Assembly (NCBI GenBank): GCA_025765615.1
Contig: JAIVFJ010000006.1
Coordinates: 124,001-188,000, forward strand
Reading direction: 5' to 3'
Length of the DNA: 64,000 nt
Source: Zopfochytrium polystomum
Taxonomy: Eukaryota > Chytridiomycota > Chytridiomycetes > Chytridiales > Chytridiaceae
Made by a program: the position numbers and the translations under genes. The first letter of the stretch is position 1. Each line of letters starts with the position of its first letter. Of this stretch, positions 20,366 through 31,924 are shown piece by piece. The notes under the pieces were generated by a model, which saw nothing but the letters and a program-made list of their open reading frames with translations, had not been told where the DNA came from and made no database searches.

Positions 20366-23300
20366 GGCGGCGAGGGGACAGCCCACCGTTGGTGTCGACG
20401 CAAGAGCACCGGGACGGCGACAAAGCCGATGAGGACGCTGGTGCGAGGGTGCCCAAATAGGCAGGCTGGCGGGATTGGGCCTGCTGATGATGGTGTTGGT
20501 GGTGGTGGTGGTGGTGGTTGTGCGGAACCTGGTTCACTGGGCTGACGCTGTCGGCGCCAATAACAAGAACGGAGGGCGGCCGCACCGTCGCAGGGAGCGA
20601 GGAGTCTGACGTCGGGGAGTGCGAGCCACCAACCCCGCGGTGGTGCTTCTCGAGAACAATGGGGTGCTGGTGGTGGTGGTGAATGAGGGTGTGCTTGACG
20701 GCAACGACGACCCCCCCGCCAATGACCTTCGACACGAGCTCCTCCTGGTCTTCGCCGTCTTCTTCCTCACCGTCCTCTTTGCCACTGTTGACGTGCTCGA
20801 CCTCCGCCGCTACTTCCCCGCTCGGCCGCCCCGTTGAGTCAACCACGACAATAAAACGCTTGCTTGCACCGCTGCTGCCGCCGCGATCCAAGTCGTCTTC
20901 GAGACCGTCGCGGTCGGCGCTGCCGCCGAGCAGCCAGGCAGACTCCTCGTCGGTGGGGTCTCCTCCGTGCCCGTCAACAGAGCCGGCGGCGGCGCGCGCG
21001 GCAGCGCTCATCTCCATGCGCCCACCACCCCACACCCAATCCGCCGCTACCAACGCTGCGGACACGGCAAAAGCCCCAACGGCGCTTGCAACAAAGAATC
21101 TCAGCACTCCCTCGAACGGCGCGGATGCGCCGTTGCCGTCGCCGTCCGCGTTCCTGACCCGCGCGACGATGAGCGGGAAAACAAAGAGCGAGAGGTTGAG
21201 GGCAACGGACATTACGCCGTAGCCAGTGGCCATGTGGTGCGATTGGACAAGGATTGGGACGCAGGGCCAGAGTGCTGCTGCAAAGAGGGAGTAGGCAAGC
21301 CCAATCAGGACCATGCCGAATACAGGGCTGGCCGCCGAAAGGTAGAAGGTTAGGTGGCTGGCTAGAAGAACGAGGGCCGACAGTGGCAGAAAGAGGCCAC
21401 CGAAGCCGAAGGCGTCCACTAAACGATCGACAGTTAAGGTTGACAGAGAGAAATGCGTGTGCGTGTAGTGTGTGCGCAACGCGTGAGGTGGGTTCGCGAG
21501 AAGAGAGAACAAAAATGGAACGGGAACTTACTGAAAATTCCGCTCAGCGGCGACCCCACCGCGGAAATGAAGTCAGGAACAGACATCACTGTGAACGAGG
21601 TCTTCATGCTCAGTTCTCGTGAAAAGACGCGAAAGAGTTGGGCCGTGGAAAGACATTTCAAACTTACCAAAGCCAGCCTCTTGTTCTGTCATTCCCCATT
21701 TTTGTTGGAAGAAGTCCGTGCAAATGCTATACACGAGGTTGGAGTGTTTGAGAGGTAAGAGAAGGGGCGCACAAGTCACCCCTCTATTTTACACGAGATA
21801 CAGTGCGAGTCCGTGCGAACAGGAATGGAGACTCACTGAAAGAACGGCACCACTGCGCCTAAATTTGAATAATTGAATTCGTGAAAGGAGATTCCATAGG
21901 AAGCGTCAGCGCCAACTCAATCGAGATCACGTTATCTTCCACCGCTGCACTCTTCAACTCTTCGCCAAAGCCCCTCAACTCGGAGATTTTCTGCCAGCTC
22001 ACCATAAAGCGCAATCGTTGTCACCGCCAGCATCCAGAAGCTAACGCCCAGCAAGGACACTTGGTCAAAGTGCACCGTCTCGTCCGGCTCATCAAACTCT
22101 TCGCTCTCGTAGCCGTCCGGGGCCGCGCAATCTGCCGTCACCGTCACCGTCACGGGGCATCCCTCAGCCGCGGCCGCCGCGGCCGCAGCGGGCGAGTCAA
22201 AGTCCCCGGGGATCACGCGGACGACAGACGGCACGTGGCGCCGGTGTGGCGCGGCGGGTGCGGCGGGGCCGGTCGCTTCGACGTGTCCTAGCGTGGCCGT
22301 GGCGCCGTACAGAACGGTAGAAGAGGACACAGAGTCGTGGTGACCGGACCCCAGCATAGGTACCGTCTCGTCGTCGTTTGCTTCCCTGTCGTCCTCGCCG
22401 TCTTCGACGACGACGACGGTTGGTTTGCGCCCTCCATTTCCGTTGCCGGTTTGTGCCTTAACGGCCGCGGCCTCGGCCGCGGCTGTGGCGGGAAGCACGC
22501 CCGCTGCGCGGCGGGAGGCCGGGCGGTCAAGGTGGATGACAAGCATGGCGGCGCCGAGGCTGACGGTAGTGATGCAAAATCCAAGCCATCCCGCGTATGG
22601 AGGGGATGCGCGGACGGTTATCCAAGGACTAATGTTGTCGTTGAGGGCGGTCGAGAGACGCGCAAAGGTGAGGTTAAGCCCGAGGGCAAAGGCTACTCCG
22701 CGTCCGTTGAACCACTGTAGTTGGAGTGGGATAGAAGCGCATCAATGCTCAGTGGCAGGGAGTGTATCGGTGGGGCAAGACGTACATCCGTTATGATCCT
22801 AGCCTGCGCGACCTCCAGTGACTCCCCCCCCAACCCAAACAAGAATCGTCCAAGCACCAGAAGAAGAACGCTTTTTGTCGACAGCCCAATGGCGAAGATG
22901 GCTTGTCCGAAGCAGACCAGGGACGAGAATATTGCAAGCATTAATGTTGCGCCGAGGCGGTCAACGAGCACACCTCCCACTATGGGTATAAACTGAAACG
23001 AGTTTTAACAAGAGAGGTGAAACTGCAAAAAAAAAAAAACACATCGAAACCGAGATCTTATAGTAAGATCAAGTTGCCCTCACAATATTCGGGAAACTGT
23101 AAACAGAGTACAGCAAATTAAGCTGCCATTGAAAAGTGTCGTAGTCTGAGCCAAGCCATTCTCTGAGCGGAACATTTATCGAGCCTGGAGTATCGTAGCA
23201 CTGGAAGAGGACGGAGTTTTGAAATCTGTTAGGATCTGGCAAAGAAGGAAGGGTACGCGATGGTCGATAGATGGACTCACATAGTACTTATGGAAGAATA

Positions 23301-23752
23301 AGTGATTAACATCAGGTGGACAGTCCAATGTGCAAATTGGTTGGCAAAAAGATGGATTAGTAAGACCAGGCTGCTTCAAAGCTGGAGATCTGCCAAAAGG
23401 CGCGACCTCACGCTCCTTCCTTTAATGGAGCAGCAACGCCCGCTGAACTTGAAGAACGATGCTGACTTACATTACCCATCATCAAGATGGATGTCAATCC
23501 AAGCATCAGCCAATGGCTCGGGGTCAAGGGTAGCCTCTGGTGCCTCCCGTGATGGTGCAGGGATGTCTTGCGCGTGGGCGAACTGATCAGAGTCGTCGGG
23601 TGCGAATCGTCAGTGGGAGAATCCTCCAGTTGAGGAGGCCCATCGTCGAAGTCCTCCCTCGGGCGAAGCGACGCGAAATCGAGAGATGCAGGGACGATGG
23701 CCGAACGAACAGTGCTTTCGCTGCCGTCGACTGAAACGGTGGAGGGCGGCAT
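20025..23752 (-). CDS. MFSD1: MFSD1-type major facilitator (lysosomal/vacuolar transporter), 951 aa
   Basis: Nine exons: 23752-23471, 23286-23281, 23200-23084, 22992-22786, 22714-22003, 21858-21837, 21726-21668, 21588-21532 and 21418-20025 (2,856 nt, phases consistent). Diagnostic family motifs are CYDTPGS, GGVLVDRLG, GRFLFGLGGESLEVAQ, WFNGRGVAFALGLNL and LIGLAYSLFAAALWPCVPILV. Vertebrate MFSD1 is a lysosomal dipeptide exporter of about 465 residues; this one is twice as long. It has an Asp/Glu-rich insert in the central cytosolic loop (about residues 270-400) and a roughly 300-residue C-terminal tail with acidic, His-rich and poly-Ser stretches. Exon 2 is six nucleotides and exon 6 is 22. 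Localisation to the vacuole is inferred from the family. Confidence 0.92.
20323..20364. repeat. (CTG)n trinucleotide repeat inside the MFSD1-like CDS
   Basis: About fourteen CTG/GCT units; on the coding strand they are AGC codons giving a poly-serine run in the cytosolic tail. Confidence 0.9.
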
Positions 23753-24205
23753 TTTTCGGTGGCCTGTGCCGGCGGGAGTTGAAATTTTTGGTGATCCGAC
23801 AATCCCACCGTCGAGAGACCGCAGATTCGTTGATTCTTGGCTATCTCGCGCTTCACACTGCCATCGCTTTGACCCTGAAGCTCTAACGAGCTTCTTTCCT
23901 TCCCAAACCCCTTTCCCACTCGCCCACTCACTTCCCCCCCCACCCCCTCACCTCCGTTTTCTGCTGCTGTCCTGCGCCAGGTGTGGCCATCATCCCTCCT
24001 TCCACCTCCCCGTTTTGCGGTTCTCGCTTTTTTCTTTCGGTCAACTGGTTTGTATTTTCGCCGGTGAATTCCTCTTACATAGAGAGTAAGATTATCCTTC
24101 TGCCTCTTGGACAATAAAGTCCACTCATAGCCCAAGTAGAGTGGAAGGATACCTCGTCACTCACAGTGTGAATTGTCGGGAATTTGAATTGCCAGGAAAG
24201 GTGAC
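23753..24205. promoter_or_regulatory. divergent promoter region between MFSD1-like and coiled-coil genes
   Basis: The flanking genes diverge from this 450-nt spacer. C/T-rich stretches occur near 23890-24030. No canonical element was identified. Confidence 0.5.
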
Positions 24206-26815
24206 ATGTCGACGAAAACGACCTCAGGGTTGATCGGGTTGGGACGGGCGTACCTTCCTCATACCCCAAGTACCCCTGATCGTTTCGACCCGGGAGAGGA
24301 GGCAGCGGCAACAGTGAAATCCGCAGATACGCTTGAGGAGCATAGAACGCCGTCCCCGAGTGGTCTCAATGGCGACGAACCAAGGAATATGTCGGAGGCC
24401 ATGGAGATGAATCCCGTCACCAGATTCAACCGCCGTTTCCAACAACGTAACCACGACCGGGCTGAGGGCCGAGATGCAGCGCAGTCGGTGCGAGAATGGA
24501 CCGAGCCAGCAGTCAGTAAGGTACCCTCCCACCGCAATGAAGTCAAACGTGGCGGCCGCGGGAGACTGGTAATACCACTAGAGAAGTGGAGCTCGTCTTC
24601 GCGCCGACGGCGCTTGATCTTTGTTCGACACGGAAGCGCAGACAACGCGCCACCACCGCCGCCCACCAAGCTCCACATCCCCTCTCCGCCTCCAAACTCC
24701 AAAGGTTCCCACAGCTATGAAGAAGGTTCGATAAGCTTGCTTCTTCTTACCATTTGCCTTTGTGACTATTCGAGAACCGTCCAGAACCGTCTCAGGCCCT
24801 GATAATGTTGCGTTTGCTCGTTCCATGAACACAGCAGAAGATGACTCTGCGGGTCTGGAAGCACTCTCGCCTCCCATTGCCGCGGCGGCAGAGCGCACGA
24901 TTGCCCCACGGCACGACACGTTGGAATCCCCGCCCTCTAGCGACGAAATCGCAAAGACATTTTCAGGCACAATCTTCGACGGGATTGCCGCTTCCGGAGC
25001 GAAGCTTTCCCCATCCCAGTTCAAAATGCTAGCCAAAGCCACCGATCGAGTTTCCGGAGAGCGTAAGTGGGGCCCGGCGGCCTTGCGCTTGATCGCGGAG
25101 TCCTTGTCCGAAGACTTGGAAACGGCTTTTCGTCCTTCCGCGGATGCCTTTACCACCGCCGCATCGTTGGACCCGATGCTGGACCCTGGAGTGTTTGACT
25201 TGAGGCCCAAATCAGATACAACGCACACATATACGACGCACACACACCCCGCCTCAAACTTACAAGCAAGCTTTCCTGGAACCAGCGAAACCGGCACACG
25301 GACCGAGCCGGAAGGGTCCCGCCAGGCGACATTTCCACCGCCAACCGCCTTTCCGCCGCGCAACGGAACACATTCACAACCTGCTGCACCCCCCACAAAA
25401 ATGCCAACACGACAGCCACACGCAGGGCAGCCTTTAGCAACGGCGGCGACCACGCCCGTCACGGTGCGAGCCAAAAAACCGGGACGCCCGCACCGCATCC
25501 TGCGGGGATCGTTCCAGACCTCCGCGACTCTGCCGACGCTTCTCCCCGCCTCGGCCCCGTCACATCAGCGCCCGCTCACACACACCCTTTCGGCGCCGCA
25601 CCGCCGCCACAACCAGCCGAGTTCACAGGGCACCCTCACCACCACGGCCGGGTCGGCGCGACCGCCCGTGCCCGCAGCACCGCCGCCCCCACAACCGACC
25701 CGGCCGCACCTCGCAAGAGCGCCGCCCGCGCGCCTGCCGTCGCTGCAGGATCCGAACGCCGGGAGGGACCGCGAGCAGCAGCAGCAGCAGCACCAACACA
25801 CGCACGTATCCTCGCGGACCGCCGCGCTGCCCGCGGTCGCCACCGCCGCACAGTACCACCACCAATACAACCACCACCACCACAATCTGCCTCCGGCGCC
25901 CCCACTCTCTCGGCTGAGCATGTCGGCGGCGACGACCACCGCGGCGACGGCGCTCGACGCTTCAGGCGGCGGCGGCGGCGGCGGGCTACTGGGCCCGCTG
26001 GGGTCGCTGGGGCCGGACAAGGAAAACGCAGAGTTTCTTGCAAAGGTGAAGCCGCGCGGGGGTGTGGAATTGGGATTGGTGTACCTAGCCCAGTCCCTCC
26101 CCTCCCCCCATCCCCACACATTTTTTAAATAACTGATTCCATCGTTCAGCTCGAAAAGCACCGCCGCCAAAAAGAGTACGCCGAGGCGGTGCGCCAGCAG
26201 CTCGCCGAGGCCATGGTGTCGAACGCAAGCCGAGCGGCTTCAGCAGCAGCCCCCGGTGGTGGCGGCGGCGTCCTCGGAGTCGGCGGCGGCGGTGCGGCGC
26301 CGCGGCCGATCCTTCCGCGACCGTTGGCGGTCGTGGAGGAGGCGGCGAGACGGCGCGAAAAGGTTTGGGGAGCCCGACCGAACGGCGCGTTTCTGATTTC
26401 CCTTTCGCATCCTCGATCTGTTCCGAAATCTTTTTGTCCTGACCACATCCCCCCCACCTTCCGGCTTTCCCGATGATCCGCTTCATTCTCTCGCCCATTA
26501 CAAAAAAAAAAAAAAAAAAAAAAAAAAAAGATGTTGCAATACGCGTCGACCATCAAAAAGCCAGCACCGCCACCAGCGACGCCGCCGCCTGCGTCCAGCA
26601 ACAATAACAATAACGGCGGCGGCGGACCACGAACAAGGCTGCCGCCGCTGCGGCTGGCGACGGCGACCGCGGCCGCAGCAGCTGCAGCGGCGCTGGGCCT
26701 GCCGGGGCCGCCGCCCCACGCGCGGGGGACGAGGCAGCTTCGGGATTTGCAGGAAGAGCACGTGCGGGGGTTGCAGGTTGTCGAGAGGATGCGGCGGGAG
26801 CTGGGGTTTGTTTGA
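24206..26815 (+). CDS. coiled-coil protein resembling CSPP1/CCDC66 cytoskeletal proteins, about 685 aa
   Basis: Modelled as 24206-24515, 24796-26045, 26150-26362 and 26531-26815 (2,058 nt in phase); a second acceptor at 24775 would add seven residues. The N-terminal two thirds are disordered, rich in Ser/Pro/Thr, then His/Gln, then Gly. The C-terminus has charged helical segments: ENAEFLAKLEKHRRQKEYAE joined to AVRQQLAEAM across an intron, a second RRREK-MLQYASTIKKP block, and RDLQEEHVRGLQVVERMRRE. Repeated KQxEYxxALxxQI-type helices with following short KP blocks are typical of centrosomal/ciliary CSPP and CCDC66 proteins; this link is by pattern only. An antisense frame at 24578-25498 is rejected because the spliced plus-strand model is coherent. 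The intron before the last exon has a 28-A tract directly at its 3' splice site. Confidence 0.6.
26502..26529 (+). repeat. A28 tract forming the 3' end of an intron
   Basis: Twenty-eight adenines followed by G, giving the AG acceptor of the coiled-coil gene's last intron in place of a polypyrimidine tract. Confidence 0.8.
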
Positions 26816-27840
26816 AAATTCGCTGGAGGCCGCCCGGGCCAGATGCTGTTGCAAAAGATGACTTCGCTTTCGAGCTTTTTGGGAGCGAGCGCGGTTGGCT
26901 GAATGGGGGGTAGCTTGTGTAAGAAAGGAGTCAGAAAAAGAGCTTTTGATTCGCGGCGGTACTGGACTGAACGGCATCCATTTTGCTCGCTTCTTATGTT
27001 TCTGTTCACAAAACCGAAAGAAAAAAAAAACCAAAACGAAAAGAAAAAAAAAAGAAAAAAAGAAAAAGGAAAACCGACAGGGACAAAGCCTTAGCAACAA
27101 ATGCACTGCAGGAAAAGGGAAAGGCGTGGCGGGTGAGCGGGCCGGGGGGGGGGGGGGGGGGGGGGGGGAACGTCGTGTCACTACATAGACTAAAAATGGG
27201 ATGGAGGAGAGGAAAGACTGGGCGGGCGAAGGGTTGTGGGAGTGCGAGAGAATCGGCGAGGGGAACGACAACAGCGCTTTAGGATGTCGTAACTGAGAGA
27301 GGGTTGGAAAGAGGTGGACCATCGTGGGGGAGCGCCGCAAACGAGCTGGGACGACATGTTCAACAACAGAAGAAAACCCCCTCATGCGAAAGAAAAAGCG
27401 GTGGGACAAGGGCTATGTGCTGGGTAATGCGGGAGCGCATATTCAAGTGGGAGTGAGCCCACGGGTGGGCACTGAACAGAAAGGTCGCAAGGCCAAAAAG
27501 GTCCAAAAACACACAGCCGAGTTTGAACAAAAATGTAGGAGCGAGAACGAGATAGATAACTCCCAAACGCTCCTCGGCAAACAAAATACGACTTAAGCTT
27601 ACAAAGACAAAATAAGGGCGGGAAGTGGGGAAGATCGAATACGAAACCGGTAAACGGCGCATACTACAAACTACCATTCTGACGCAAATACAACAATGAC
27701 AAAACTCTGAACAACCTCTGAGACATCTGCACACAAATACGCGCTCAATTGACGAAACAGGGCGACCACGCACACAGAGACATACACACTCTGTTTCTCT
27801 CACTCGGTCACCCTTACGTCGAGTAGCCATGGTGGATCAG
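26816..27840. other. convergent spacer with A-rich and poly-G tracts
   Basis: Between two convergent genes. It contains an A/G-rich run (27018-27075) and a poly-G run (27144-27168). Frames on both strands are repeat-driven or lack any motif; none is supported. Confidence 0.5.
27144..27168. repeat. poly-G tract (about 25 nt)
   Basis: Long uninterrupted G run, seen directly; a candidate for G-quadruplex formation. Confidence 0.85.
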
Positions 27841-30800
27841 CTAAAGTTCCCTTACGCTTACCACGTCCTTCCTGGAAAGCACTTTTCGCAGCCAAGCCGC
27901 CTTCGAGGTTGTTCCAGACCCAATTGAAAAGGATCCAGCTAATCTCGGGGTGGGGCCAGCCGAAACGCCCGAGCCACTTACGCCAGCGGCACCAGCAGGT
28001 CGTCGGAGAATACCCACGATGCCGCTTCCACTGCCGCCGACTCCCTGACCCCCAAGTCTTCCCTCCATGATACTGGCTGCATCGCTCCGGAGACTTTGAG
28101 CATCGGCATTGGAGTCGATTGAGTCGTCTAATCCAAATCTCCGTCTTGTGTAGAGGTCAGCTGGATCCTCCGTTGACGGAGGAGTGGGAGTCGACTGCCA
28201 GCGCTGGGGGAGCGGGTTGTGAGGTACTGCGTAGTTTGGATTAAACACGGGTTCTGCTGACGGTCGCCTTTTGTGGTTGCGGGTTGTCTCAGTACTCTGG
28301 CTCGTGATTGAAACCGAGTCAGCAAGTCCGCGCATAGAGGACCGGCGAACGGGCGGGTTCATGGGAGGTTTATGGTTATAAGCTTGCGGCACAGGCACCA
28401 CCTTCTGGAAAAATTGCGGCTCTTGGAGCACTGGCGCTGCGTTGTTTCTGTGTTGAGAATTCACGGGTGGCGCCAAGTTTCCGACACCAGCGACGGCCAT
28501 CGAAGGTAGCATTGAATTGTTCGACGATAGTCCACGACTAAAGGATGCCAATGGTCTTGCGAGAGCGCTGATGTCTTGCTCCGCTTGGGAAATGGACGAG
28601 GTGGATCCTTTGGTTGCAAACTGCTGCGAACGAACAGGTTGAGGCAGATCGTCGAAATAAACCATTCTTTGGCGGTCCTGTACGGTGTCCACACTGTGTA
28701 AGGACTGCTGCACACTGCGGATGGAGGCGGCAGATGATAGGAGGCTTTCAGGTTGGGCTGAAGATTTTGGGAAAACCGGATCCATGTTTACGTATGTCCC
28801 GAGAAGGGGTGTTGACCTTTTCTTCAAAATGCCCTGGCGTGGCATCCGTGAAGGATTCGAGGATGGATGCTCTTGCGGATATCGCTGCGCTGAGAGCTGC
28901 TGTTGCTCGGACATTAGCTGTTGCTGAAGTTTCTGTGCCATCAGCTGGTCATGAAGTGACTGAAGCTGATTTTGGCCGTGTGCGTCACCTTGATCACCTT
29001 GAATGGCTCTCAGATCTACCACTTTCATCAAGTCTTCTATCCGTTGCAAGTAGGCCGCGTGGTGAGCCGTAGCGTTGTCCGGTATGAAAAACTGAGTGTC
29101 GTACTCTCCACTGTGGACAGGCAAAGTGACGGCCGAGTCGCTCATTTTAAGGCAAGAGTCTGACCGCGATCGCCTTAGTGACGACTGACGGTCGGCAGGC
29201 GTGAGTGACGGTGGCGAAGGCGGGGGCATGTCCTCCGCAGAGTAGAACGAATTGTCGTTCACCGTCCAAGCTTCGACGGCCGGGGTCGAAAAAGGAGGAT
29301 GCTGCGGGGTTGTCCTGCGAGGACCTCCACCAGGCTGTTGCAACGCCGCGGATGATATAAGTAGACCATCTTCTTCCCGTCGAACCAGCCCACCAGGTGG
29401 TAGGTTTCTTGTTGCAAGAGCAGTAATCTCCTCCAGTTTTGCTTGGAGCATTTCAGCGGTCCGTTTTTCCACCTCACTTTGAATGAAAGCAGCCAGCTGC
29501 TTGTCAAAAGAAGTCTTAGGGCCGTCCGTCGAATAATCGAACGAATCGTGGGTCGGCGATGACGCTTGCGATGCAAAGGAAACATTGGCATAGTTGCTCG
29601 AAACGAGATACCTTTCCTCCGGTGATAGAATGGACGACAGTGGAAGACGGTTTGTTGAGGGAGGAACCGATCCACCTCGCCTGCCTTTGCCTGCGGGCTG
29701 TCCTGAAGGGGGCGGTGGCGCCCATGGCTCGGGAATGCCAGACACGGCGTCGGGTGCCCTCGCAATTGGAGTTAAGCTCGCTTTTGAGACGTTGTCACTA
29801 AAAGGAAGGCCAAAGTGCACAAACTTTCAAGACTAAAAGTCACTTTTTGAATCAATTCTCTTACCGACTGGTCGGCACCAGTGGATTAGGTCTCCGATAA
29901 TTTTGTTCAGTCCGGACCACTGAGGGAGGCGGCCCTGGATGCAAGTCATTGGTATGAGGGCCGCGCACATATTTTCCAGGGGCTCTTCCCCGTATCTGAG
30001 GGGAGGAAAAAGCTGTGGAGGCGCTCGAGTTGGAGCTTATGGAGCTCCGCGAATGATCAAGAAGCGAAATGCGCGGGAGCCGCCCCAAGGAGAGAGAATC
30101 TGCGGTCAAGGTGCTTTCCGACATTGCAGCCGCAGAAAGAGGTTCGGGTGATTTCATCACATAGTTCACGCCCTCCTGGCTCCCGCCCGAGTCCCCGTAA
30201 TAGTGATGTAGGAGGTCGAGCTCCGGAAAGTTTGTGCTGACCGTTAACCCCGCTGCAGGGCTTGCGCCTGGCGCCGCAGCATCGCGCAACTGCTCGTTTG
30301 AAGGATTCCGTGACAAATTCGTGGAACGATTCGCATCGACTTCGCCTGCCCAAGGCTCTCCATTGGTGGGAAAATTGTCTCGTTGGCAAGCGCCCAGCAA
30401 GTCACTTTGCGTTTCTGCGCCAGCAGTCCGCTTGGTACTGGCGCCAAGCATTATTATGCCACTGGGACTAACTTCAGTGGGGGCGGATGTCTCCTGTGAC
30501 AAGGCTTCGCAAAAGTCACGTCCAGTAACAGACGCAGTGGGTAGCTGTGTGATGAGACGTGTCGCGACAGCGGTAATCGAGTATTTCAACAAGTGAACCC
30601 CGCCAGCGACATCAAGACATGACGACAATGCGAGAGACGCCGAAAACTCTCGAGCCGCAGCAGCTCCGGCGCCCCCACCTCCTGCGTCGCCTCCAATGAT
30701 GCTACCTCCGCCTGATACGTTTTGACCACCAGTCTCTGGCGGGTTTGCCAGCAGCAGCTGGGGATGATGGGCGAAAGCTCGTGGTGGAAACCCTACAAAG

Positions 30801-31924
30801 AAAAATTTTACGTTAAAATCTGTGTGCAAAGGGACAGCTTTACCTTTGGTTTGCAGGATGCCAGCCAGCTCACACCACTGACTGGATCCGACCGGCCACG
30901 CCCAACACAGCGTCATCAGAGCTTTCGCCGTTGCTTCCACCGCTTGCTCGCGCGTCACGATCGAAGGGTCTGATACCGTGGTGGCAATCGGCAGGAGCGC
31001 CCGTCTGACATTGGTGCCGTTGTGCTGCACGGCATCCGCGAGACTTGTACGAGTTTCGCGACTGCCGCCGCCTTCTTCCGTCAAACACAGCTCCGCGTGC
31101 TCTGCATCGCTGGCAGCGATGGAGGGCGAAAGAGTGGCCGAGCCGACTGATTGGAGCGAGGACATGCTCTTTGTGGCCCTAACCACGGAAACACCACCTA
31201 CCGCGGGGGTTGCGCCTACTCCTGATGCCCCAGTACCTCCGACTGAACGGTGTAAAACAGGCCAGGCCAGAAGAGCATCGACCCCAGGGTTCAGCGACGC
31301 AGCACGTTCCAGCTCGTTGCTGCTGACGCTGACAAGTGCGTGGGGTGCTGGGCCCCTCGTTTCCCTCACGCTGAGCAGTAGCGGTGGCGGTGAGTCACTG
31401 CCTCCGATCGGGTCGTCCACACCCGGCCACGGCGTCGAGGACGTGGGCCCTGGGGCCCGACGCGGCAGCGCGTCTCGGGTTGACGTTGTCGAGGGCGACG
31501 CGGTGTTGGAATGGGCTGGATGAACTGGTGGCGACTGTGGGCGACAGAGGGCAGCGGGTGTTGAGGTGGAGGGCGGGAAGAGTGGATGCAGGGACACGCG
31601 GAGAACGTCGAACGAGTTCTCTTCTTTCGGTATTGGCGACAATGTCGATTTGGACGGCGCAGGGGTAGTACGAGACCCTTCCGCGGTCGCGGTTGTGCGT
31701 GTGGGGCTCGTCGTGCACGACGAAGCGCCGGAGACGGAGGTTGCAGCAAGGTCAGTATCCATGGTCAAGTTTTGAATGGGAGATGTTGCTGTGGTGGGTT
31801 TGGGGGGGAGACCACCAGCCGAAACGGTATTCAGACCATCCGGAGCAGGCGAAGATGATGTCGCGACAGAATAGTAGCTGAGGCCGCTGGAGGCCGCTGC
31901 AGCAGTTGTCGCGGATGAGTCCAT
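27841..31924 (-). CDS. large Ser/Pro-rich disordered protein, 1,321 aa, unknown function
   Basis: Three exons: 31924-30844, 30792-29865 and 29797-27841 (3,966 nt, phases agree). The start ATG at 31924 opens MDSSATTAAAASS. Two better-ordered patches are visible. In exons 1-2, SFDVLRVSLHPLF, VDALLAWPVLHRS and AVEATAKALMTLCWAWP continue across the first intron into QWCELAGIL and CLDVAGGVHLLKYSITAVA. In exon 3 a helical segment KQLAAFIQSEVEKRTAEMLQ and a Gln-rich region suggest coiled coil. The C-terminus is basic (AAWLRKVLSRKDVV). I do not recognise a family. The 51-nt intron at 30843-30793 is in frame and stop-free but has a proper GTAAAG start and TTTGTAG end. A further 3' exon cannot be excluded, since GTAAGC lies eight codons before the stop. 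Confidence 0.75.

Noticed and set aside
24578..25498. 306-codon minus-strand frame opposite the coiled-coil gene
   Set aside because: It has no motif, and the plus strand gives a four-exon model with consistent phases ending in convincing helical segments; the frame is an antisense shadow of GC-rich codons.
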